NCBI RefSeq assembly: GCF_011189575.1
Contig: NZ_PUJW01000031.1
Location: forward strand, 1-30,083
Source: Photorhabdus cinerea
Lineage (GTDB): Bacteria; Pseudomonadota; Gammaproteobacteria; Enterobacterales; Enterobacteriaceae
Length of the DNA: 30,083 bases
Direction of reading: 5' to 3'
Part shown: positions 24,301 to 30,083 of the stretch, piece by piece
Position numbering within the stretch: position 1 is the stretch's first letter
Layout of the letters: every line of letters begins with the position of its first letter
Position numbers and translations under genes: made by a program
The notes under the pieces: generated by a model
What the model was told of the DNA's origin: nothing
Seen by the model: the letters and a program-made list of their open reading frames with translations, nothing else
Database searches by the model: none

Positions 24301-27300
24301 TTGGGGCGTAATGACCATCAGGTTAAAATCCGCGGTTTCCGGATAGAGCCGGGGGAAATTGAGGCGCGGTTGGTGGAACACCCGGCGGTGAATGAAGCGG
24401 TGGTACTGGCGCTGGGTGACGGGCAGGAGAAACGGCTGGTGGCTTATGTGGCGGCGGAAGCCCATGAAGAGCTGGTTAATAGCCTGCGTACCCATCTGAG
24501 TGCCCTGTTGCCGGATTATATGGTGCCGTCGGCCTTTGTGCGGCTGGATGTGTTGCCATTGACCCCGAACGGTAAGCTGGATCGTCGCGCACTCCCGGCA
24601 CCGGATAGCGAGGCGTTTGCCCGTCAGGTCTATGTGGCACCGCAGGGGGAGACAGAAACCACCCTAGCTGCCATCTGGTGTGAGTTGCTGGGGATTGACC
24701 GAATCAGTCGGCACGATAATTTCTTTGCCTTGGGCGGCCATTCGTTGCTGGCGATGCGGGTGATGAACCGGGTAGCGGCGTTGGGTGTTGAACTGCCGCA
24801 GACCACCCTGTTTACATTCCCCACGTTGATGGCCTTTGCTGAGGTTATGCCGGCCCGGTCTGGTCAACAGAGCGCTATATTGCCAGCCATCCTGCCGATA
24901 TCCCGTGAGGAAGTGCTGCCGCTGTCATTTGCTCAACAGCGCCTGTGGTTTCTGGCTCAGTGGGATGGTGCCAGTGAGACTTATCATATCCCGATGGCCC
25001 TGCGCTTGTGTGGTCAACTGGATATCGTGGCCTGGCAGCAGGCGCTGGATACCCTGTTCGCCCGTCATGAAGCGTTACGCTCTGTCTTTGTCTCGGTTGA
25101 CGGTCAGCCGCAAGTACGGCTGTTGGAAGTGGATAGTGGCTTGCCTTTATCTCAACATGACCTGCGCGGACTCCCGGATGCCGACATAGTGCTTGAGCGC
25201 TTGAGTGCCGGCGAAGTCCATACGCCATTTGATCTTGACCGTGGTCCGCTTATCCGTGCCTGCCTTATCCGGCTTGCCGATGACGAATACCGGTTCCTGC
25301 TCACCCAGCATCACATTATTTCCGATGGCTGGTCTGTCAGTGTGCTGATACGTGAACTGAACGCGCTCTATACGGCGTTTCTGGCCGGGCAACCGGACCC
25401 GTTGCCACCGCTGGTGATTCAATACCCGGATTACGCCGCCTGGCAGCGTCAGTGGCTGTCGGCTGAACGTACCCAGACTCAATCCGACTATTGGCGTACC
25501 ATGCTGGCTGACGCGCCGGTTCTGCTGGATTTACCTACTGACCGGCCCCGTCCGCCTGAGCAGTCGTTTGCCGGCAATGTCGTGCCGGTTAACCTGGATG
25601 CGGAGTTAACGACCGCCCTGAAACGTCTGAGTGAGCAACATGGTGTCACGTTATTTATGACGCTGTTGTCCGCTTGGGCAATGGTCTTGTCGCGCCTGTC
25701 TGGTCAGGAAGATGTGGTGATAGGCACGCCGAGTGCCGGTCGCAGTCGTCAGGAAGTGGAACCGTTGATCGGGTTCTTTGTGAATACGCTGGCGTTGCGC
25801 ATGGATTTATCGGGCGAGCTGACCGTGACTGAATTACTGGCGCGTGTACGGCAAACCGCCTTAGCGGCACAGGAGCATCAGGATTTACCGTTTGAGCAGG
25901 TGGTGGAAATCGTGCAGCCGCCACGCCGACTGGCGCATACGCCGTTGTTCCAGGTGATGTTTACCTGGCAGAACAATGAAAATACGGAATGGAAACTGCT
26001 GGGGCTGGATGTATCAGCGGTCGATCAGGTCCTTGATGTTGCCAAGTTTGATCTTGATCTCAGCTTGTCGGAAGAGGCGGGCGGGATTGTTGGTACGCTG
26101 GGTTATGCCACCGCGCTGTTTGATCAACAGACCATAGAACGGCAGGTGGGATATCTGCACACGGTACTGCAAGCGATGGCAGCTCATGCTCAACAGCGGA
26201 TCGGGGAAATCAATATCCTGTCCCCGGCAGAGCGCAGGTTGTTACTGGAAACCTGGAATGCGACGGAAACGGCGTACCCTGACCAGTGGTGTGTTCATCA
26301 GTTGTTTGAACAACAGGTAGAGAAAACCCCGGATGCAACTGCGTTAGAGTATGAAGCGCAGACTCTCAGTTATGCGCAATTGAATGCCCGTGCCAACCGA
26401 CTGGCCCATCAGCTGATTGCCCTGGGCGTGGAGCCGGACCAGCGGGTGGCGATTTGTGTATCACGTTCCCCGGCCATGGTGGTGGGGATCTTGGCGGTAC
26501 TGAAAGCCGGTGGGGCTTATGTGCCACTGGACCCGGCTTATCCGGGGGAACGTCTGGCCCATATTCTGACCGATGCTGCTCCGGCTATCTTACTGGCGGA
26601 CAGTGCCGGATGTGGCGCATTGGGTGAGAAAGCCCTGACCGGCCTGATTGTGCTTGACCCGAATACCCTGCCAGAGCAGCCGGACAGTAATCCCCAGATA
26701 GCGGCGTTGACGCCACGGCATCTGGCGTATGTGATTTATACCTCCGGTTCAACAGGGACACCGAAAGGCGTGATGCTGGAACATCGTGGTGTCTGTAATT
26801 ACCTGCTATGGGCGCTGAGTTACTACCGGACTGAAAGGCAATTCGATAGTATCGTTTCGTCACCGATAGCCTTTGATGCCACGGTCACCAGTCTTTACCT
26901 GCCCTTATTGTGTGGCGGTAAGATCCGTTTGCTCCGTGACGGGCAAGAATTGGTTGAATTGCTCCCTGCACTGTTGTCAATGGAGTCGGGTGCTCTGGTT
27001 AAAATTACTCCTGGTCATCTCTCAGCAATAGGTCAGGAATTAAAAACAGCGGGACAAAAATGCCCTGCGCATTGTTTTGTCTTGGGCGGGGAAGCTCTGC
27101 CCAGTTCCACAGTTGCATTCTGGCGAACGTTATCGCTTGGATCACGCATCATCAACGAGTACGGCCCAACCGAAACTGTCGTGGGTTGTAGCGTGTTTGA
27201 TACTAATCACCCGAGCGGTTTTGTCGATAACGTACCGATTGGTCGCCCGATTTCCAATACCCGAATCTATATTCTCGATACCCACGGGAAACCTGTCCCA

Positions 27301-30083
27301 AGGGGTGTTGTTGGTGAGCTTTACATTGGGGGAGTCGCTGTCGCTCGTGGCTATCTGAATCGGCCAGAATTGACGGCAGAACGTTTCCTGACGGATTTGT
27401 TCAATAATAAACCGAATGCACGGATGTACCGGACCGGCGATCTGGCCCGTTACTTGCCGGATGGCAATCTGGAATTTTTGGGCCGTAACGACCATCAGGT
27501 TAAAATCCGCGGTTTCCGGATAGAGCCGGGGGAAATTGAGGCGCGGTTAGCGGAGCATCCGGCGGTGAATGACTGTGTGGTGCTGGCGTTGGGTGACGGG
27601 CAGGAGAAACGGCTGGTGGCTTATGTGGTGGCGGAAGCCCATGAGGAGCTGGTCAATAGCCTGCGTATCCACCTGAGCGCTCTGTTGCCGGATTATATGG
27701 TGCCATCAGCCTTTGTGCGGCTGGATGCATTCCCGTTAACGCCAAACGGCAAGCTGGATCGCTGCGCACTCCCGGCACCAGACAGTGGGGCGTTTGCCCG
27801 TCAGGTTTACGAAGCGCCGCAGGGAGAAACGGAAATCGCGTTAGCGGCGATTTGGTGTGAGTTGCTGGGGATTGACCAGATCAGCCGGCACGATAATTTC
27901 TTTGCTCTTGGCGGCCATTCACTGCTGGCGGTACGCATGATTGAACGCCTGCGTCATCAGAGATTGACACTGGCAGTGCGTGATCTGTTCCAGTCGCCGG
28001 TGTTGTCTGAATTGGCCCAAACGTTGGGGCAGCATCGGGCTGTGATAGTGCCGCCTAATGTCATCACACCGATGACCACGGTATTGACGCCAGAGATGTT
28101 GCCGTTGATAGATCTGACTCAGTCAGAGATTGACTGTATCGTCGGGCAGGTGCCGGGCGGGATGGCCAATATTCAGGATATCTATGCGTTGTCACCGTTG
28201 CAGGACGGAATTTTATTCCACCACTTGTTGGCAAGCGAAGGTGATCCGTATTTGTTAGTCAACCAGATGACCTTTGCTGACCGGACTCTGCTGGACCGCT
28301 ATTTGACGGCGGTGCAACAGGTGGTTGATCGTCATGACATCCTGCGGACCGCCTTTATCTGGCAAGAGTTGTCTGTGCCGACTCAGGTAGTCTGGCGTCA
28401 GGTACCTTTGTCGGTGACTGAATTGACGCTGGACCCAACTGATGGGCCGGTTTGTGATCAACTAAAGCAACGTTTTGATCCCCGTCATTATCGTCTCGAT
28501 TTGGGTCAGGCACCGTTATTGCGCTTTGTGGTCGCTCAGGAGACTGATGGCCGCTGGATTGTGTTGCAATTGCTGCATCACCTGATTGGCGACCACATCA
28601 CGCTGGAAGTGATGAGCCGAGAAGTACAGGCGTTCCTTGCTGGGCAAGGGGATAGCCTGCCTGCGCCGGTCCCGTTCCGTAATCTGGTGGCTGAGGCCCG
28701 GTTGGGCGTCAGTCAGGAAGAACACACCCGTTTCTTTACCGACATGCTGGCGGAGGTGGATGAGCCAACTCTGCCGTTTGGCTTGACGGAGGTGCATCAT
28801 GATGGTTCACAGGTGACGGAATCGCGGCGGATGTTGGTACCTGAGCTAAATGACCGTCTGCGTAGTCAGGCCAGACATCTGGGTGTCAGTCTGGCGGCGC
28901 TGTGTCATCTGGCCTGGGCGCAGGTATTGTCGCGTACCAGTGGTCAGGAGAAAGTGGTGTTCGGCACGGTGTTGTTTGGGCGTATGGCGTCAGGTGAAGG
29001 TATCGACAATGGCATGGGGCTGTTTATTAATACCCTGCCGTTGCGGCTGGATATCAATGAGACCCCGGTACGAGACAGCGTACAGGCCGCCCATACCCGG
29101 CTGGCCGGATTATTGACGCATGAGCATGCTTCATTGGCGATGGTCCAGCGTTGCAGCGGGGTACGGGGGGATATTCCACTCTTTAGTAGTCTGTTGAACT
29201 ATCGACATAATACTTTGCTGGAAACGTCAGATGAATTGATAAGTGGTATTGAATTTCTGGTTGGACAGGAGCGAACCAACTATCCGTTTGTGCTGTCGGT
29301 GGAAGATTTTGGTGAATCGCTGGGACTGACCGCTCAGGTGGTACAACCGTTTGATCCAGAAAATCTGTGCGGTTATATGCAACAGGCGCTGGAAAGTCTG
29401 GTGGAAGCGCTGGAGCAAGCCCCGGAAATGCCCGTTCGGGCATTGGAAATCCTACCGGAAGCGGAGCGTACGTTGTTGTTAAAATCGTGGAACGCGACGG
29501 AAACTGTGTACTCTGACCAATTATGTGTTCATCAGTTGTTTGAACAACAGGTGGAGAAAACCCCGGACGCAACCGCGTTAGTGTATGAAGCGCAGACCGT
29601 TAGTTATGCACAATTAAATGCCCACGCCAACCGGCTGGCTCATCAGTTGATGGCTCTGGGTGTGGAACCTGACCAGCGGGTGGCGATTTGCGTATCACGT
29701 TCCCCGGCCATGGTGGTGGGGATCTTGGCGGTACTGAAAGCCGGTGGGGCTTATGTGCCACTGGACCCGGCTTATCCGGGGGAACGTCTGGCCCATATTC
29801 TGACTGATGCCGCCCCGGCTATTGTACTGGCGGACAGTACGGGATGTGTCGCACTGGGTGAGAAAGCCCTTGCCGGCCTGATTGTGCTGGACCCGAATTC
29901 ACGGCCAGAGCAGCCGGACAGCAATCCCCAGATAGCGGCGTTGACGCCACGGCATCTGGCGTATGTGATTTATACCTCCGGCTCTACCGGCGTGCCCAAA
30001 GGGGTGATGATTGAGCACCGGAATACGGTGAACTTCCTGTGCTGGGCGCGGCAGGCGTTTGCGGCGGAAGAGAGCCGGGAGAC
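21355..30083 (+). CDS. Formyltransferase-initiated non-ribosomal peptide synthetase (NRPS2), 5' part, runs off the right edge
   Basis: An open frame of 2909 codons with no stop before the window edge. Order: a 37-residue N-terminus related to NRPS1; formyltransferase (about 38-345) with the Fmt-type triad Asn125, His127 and Asp163, spaced as in E. coli Fmt (HNSPLPRYAG, SGVDAGD); C-lobe-only condensation remnant (356-574); A1 (576-1083); T1 (Ser1130); C2 of the LCL type (HHIISDG at 1319); A2 (1622-2143); T2 (Ser2189); C3 of the dual C/E type (HHLLASEGD at 2289, HHLIGDH at 2408); A3 from about 2701, cut in its core. Codes read by eye: A1 DLF(N)NALTYK, Ala-like; A2 DATKVGEVGK, Asn-like; A3 is identical to A1 over the visible core, so probably Ala. 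The FT should formylate the first aminoacyl-T1 using formyl-tetrahydrofolate. Predicted start: formyl-L-Ala, D-Asn, Ala and onward. The giant kolossin synthetase of Photorhabdus is a relative to compare; identity is not shown here. Confidence 0.93.
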   Translation, partial: MKGNIATEGNVLKAEALSQMPCENIINSANDASIPSRMCVVVGGTTLAVFCAEQIQAAGHIIQAVLSTDIVLQTWAAQQGIVCVNSIDALQEQIALHSVDWLFSIVNPIILPVSLLEQIRGGAFNYHNSPLPRYAGSHATSWALLARETDYAISWHCIESGVDAGDIAMQWPVSIEEQDNAFSLNLKCYQAAQNGFIELLNNLGHGTLVTYQQDLSQRSFYALSHRPDFGGYLCWEQSGEALSALVRALDFGENYSNPLGCPKLLLRQGTVQISWLQRLNACSEGEPGTLISVEEDAWQVTTGSEDVRIGGFATLEGNLLSARELADISELRPGKQLPRLSSQQTQDVRNTLQALASSEPFWYGRLASLQPLQLPFEMTGKQLEPRWAISPWQSPLPKNDEEAPLQSLLQVFAIYLARLTQQTECQIGWCVDKIKDSPTDLAQMVPMTIEVAFDQPWSAVADWVDDELARLTRHRTFSRDLLSRYPSLRAIPALRTKRPWRIAIDVIQDDRQCDQEASGELLTLQMNAQGDFRWIYDENHLSPEVVLRMSEHLQVLASSKGISDEIPVGQLNLLPEAERTLLLETWNATETAYPDQLCVHQLFEQQVAKTPDATALVYEGQTLSYAQLNARANRLAHQLMELGIEPDQRVAICVSRSPAMVVGILAVLKAGGAYVPLDPAYPGERLGHILTDAAPAILLADSTGCVALGEEALAGLIVLDPNTLPEQPDRNPQRAALTPQHLAYVIYTSGSTGVPKGVMIEHRNTVNFLCWARQAFAAEESRETLFSTSMNFDLSIFECFMPLSRGGAIHLVDDALSLMQHALPVSLLNSVPSAMKPLLQAQALMASVQTVNLAGEPLKRALIEQIFAETQVQRLCNLYGPSETTTYSAWLPIRRGERIVESIGRPIANTCLYLLDEYGQPVPLGMVGEIYIGGAGVARGYFNRPDLTAERFLIDPFSDKPDARMYRTGDLARYLPEGNLEFLGRNDHQVKIRGFRIEPGEIEARLVEHPAVNEAVVLALGDGQEKRLVAYVAAEAHEELVNSLRTHLSALLPDYMVPSAFVRLDVLPLTPNGKLDRRALPAPDSEAFARQVYVAPQGETETTLAAIWCELLGIDRISRHDNFFALGGHSLLAMRVMNRVAALGVELPQTTLFTFPTLMAFAEVMPARSGQQSAILPAILPISREEVLPLSFAQQRLWFLAQWDGASETYHIPMALRLCGQLDIVAWQQALDTLFARHEALRSVFVSVDGQPQVRLLEVDSGLPLSQHDLRGLPDADIVLERLSAGEVHTPFDLDRGPLIRACLIRLADDEYRFLLTQHHIISDGWSVSVLIRELNALYTAFLAGQPDPLPPLVIQYPDYAAWQRQWLSAERTQTQSDYWRTMLADAPVLLDLPTDRPRPPEQSFAGNVVPVNLDAELTTALKRLSEQHGVTLFMTLLSAWAMVLSRLSGQEDVVIGTPSAGRSRQEVEPLIGFFVNTLALRMDLSGELTVTELLARVRQTALAAQEHQDLPFEQVVEIVQPPRRLAHTPLFQVMFTWQNNENTEWKLLGLDVSAVDQVLDVAKFDLDLSLSEEAGGIVGTLGYATALFDQQTIERQVGYLHTVLQAMAAHAQQRIGEINILSPAERRLLLETWNATETAYPDQWCVHQLFEQQVEKTPDATALEYEAQTLSYAQLNARANRLAHQLIALGVEPDQRVAICVSRSPAMVVGILAVLKAGGAYVPLDPAYPGERLAHILTDAAPAILLADSAGCGALGEKALTGLIVLDPNTLPEQPDSNPQIAALTPRHLAYVIYTSGSTGTPKGVMLEHRGVCNYLLWALSYYRTERQFDSIVSSPIAFDATVTSLYLPLLCGGKIRLLRDGQELVELLPALLSMESGALVKITPGHLSAIGQELKTAGQKCPAHCFVLGGEALPSSTVAFWRTLSLGSRIINEYGPTETVVGCSVFDTNHPSGFVDNVPIGRPISNTRIYILDTHGKPVPRGVVGELYIGGVAVARGYLNRPELTAERFLTDLFNNKPNARMYRTGDLARYLPDGNLEFLGRNDHQVKIRGFRIEPGEIEARLAEHPAVNDCVVLALGDGQEKRLVAYVVAEAHEELVNSLRIHLSALLPDYMVPSAFVRLDAFPLTPNGKLDRCALPAPDSGAFARQVYEAPQGETEIALAAIWCELLGIDQISRHDNFFALGGHSLLAVRMIERLRHQRLTLAVRDLFQSPVLSELAQTLGQHRAVIVPPNVITPMTTVLTPEMLPLIDLTQSEIDCIVGQVPGGMANIQDIYALSPLQDGILFHHLLASEGDPYLLVNQMTFADRTLLDRYLTAVQQVVDRHDILRTAFIWQELSVPTQVVWRQVPLSVTELTLDPTDGPVCDQLKQRFDPRHYRLDLGQAPLLRFVVAQETDGRWIVLQLLHHLIGDHITLEVMSREVQAFLAGQGDSLPAPVPFRNLVAEARLGVSQEEHTRFFTDMLAEVDEPTLPFGLTEVHHDGSQVTESRRMLVPELNDRLRSQARHLGVSLAALCHLAWAQVLSRTSGQEKVVFGTVLFGRMASGEGIDNGMGLFINTLPLRLDINETPVRDSVQAAHTRLAGLLTHEHASLAMVQRCSGVRGDIPLFSSLLNYRHNTLLETSDELISGIEFLVGQERTNYPFVLSVEDFGESLGLTAQVVQPFDPENLCGYMQQALESLVEALEQAPEMPVRALEILPEAERTLLLKSWNATETVYSDQLCVHQLFEQQVEKTPDATALVYEAQTVSYAQLNAHANRLAHQLMALGVEPDQRVAICVSRSPAMVVGILAVLKAGGAYVPLDPAYPGERLAHILTDAAPAIVLADSTGCVALGEKALAGLIVLDPNSRPEQPDSNPQIAALTPRHLAYVIYTSGSTGVPKGVMIEHRNTVNFLCWARQAFAAEESRE
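23095..23705 (+). repeat. Near-identical A-domain N-terminal block, NRPS2 copy 1
   Basis: Aligned with 26239-26784 (offset 3144) and 29473-30083 (offset 6378). Long stretches match almost base for base, for example the VAICVSRSPAMVVG to PAYPGERL region beginning at 23296. Copy 1 and copy 3 remain identical through the last 65 bases of the window (23641-23705 against 30019-30083), beyond the point where copy 2 diverges. Confidence 0.85.
26239..26784 (+). repeat. Near-identical A-domain N-terminal block, NRPS2 copy 2
   Basis: Matches copy 1 closely up to the A3 motif (YTSGSTG) and the following EHR, then switches to an unrelated specificity core (Asn-like). Similarity returns around GELYIGG, about 27310. 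Confidence 0.85.
29473..30083 (+). repeat. Near-identical A-domain N-terminal block, NRPS2 copy 3 (cut by window edge)
   Basis: Third copy of the block. Unlike copy 2 it keeps the same core start as copy 1 (HRNTVNFLCWARQAFAAEES), identical at DNA level up to the edge, so module 3 probably activates the same residue as module 1. Confidence 0.85.

Noticed and set aside
21355..30083. Naming NRPS2 as the kolossin synthetase
   Set aside because: The formyltransferase start and expected large size recall it, but only about two and a half modules are visible and I cannot compare sequences; left as a candidate relative.
3732..30083. CRISPR array or transposon as the source of the repeats
   Set aside because: The repeats are homologous NRPS modules in frame; there are no short spaced repeats, transposase genes or terminal inverted repeats.

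Overview
The window looks like an accessory region of an insect-pathogenic enterobacterium, most likely Photorhabdus or Xenorhabdus. This rests on the moderate-to-low GC of the genes, the very AT-rich spacers, a full-length 127-bp ERIC element, a ShlB/ShlA-type two-partner secretion pair and very large NRPS genes rich in dual condensation/epimerization domains. The genus is inferred; no marker gene is present.

Layout. Positions 1-1878 (minus strand) hold a two-partner secretion operon: the outer-membrane transporter TpsB (214-1878), then the first 54 codons of its exoprotein TpsA (164 to beyond the left edge). Positions 1879-3731 are a gene-free AT-rich spacer with a perfect-consensus CRP site, a 16-bp tandem duplication, an ERIC element and, close to the next gene, a perfect 28-bp hairpin or palindrome. 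Positions 3732-20111 (plus strand) hold a complete 5459-residue, five-module NRPS ending in a thioesterase. A strong intrinsic terminator (20151-20183) and another AT-rich spacer follow. Positions 21355-30083 hold the start of a second, paralogous NRPS that begins with a formyltransferase domain and runs off the right edge in its third adenylation domain.

How the genes work together. Each NRPS looks like a separate assembly line. The first ends in its own thioesterase and terminator; the second starts with its own initiating formyltransferase. NRPS1 is predicted to make a pentapeptide X1-Val-X3-Val-X5. All four of its internal condensation domains carry the dual C/E signature, so residues 1-4 should be D and only residue 5 L. 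NRPS2 is predicted to start an N-formylated peptide, tentatively formyl-Ala, D-Asn, Ala and onward. Both open with an unusual half condensation domain (C-lobe only) before the first adenylation domain, and both have related leader DNA and N-termini. They probably arose by duplication, with the formyltransferase gained or lost between them. Inside each gene, near-identical DNA blocks alternate with divergent adenylation cores, which points to module duplication and subdomain exchange. No MbtH, phosphopantetheinyl transferase, exporter, tailoring enzyme or regulator gene is visible.
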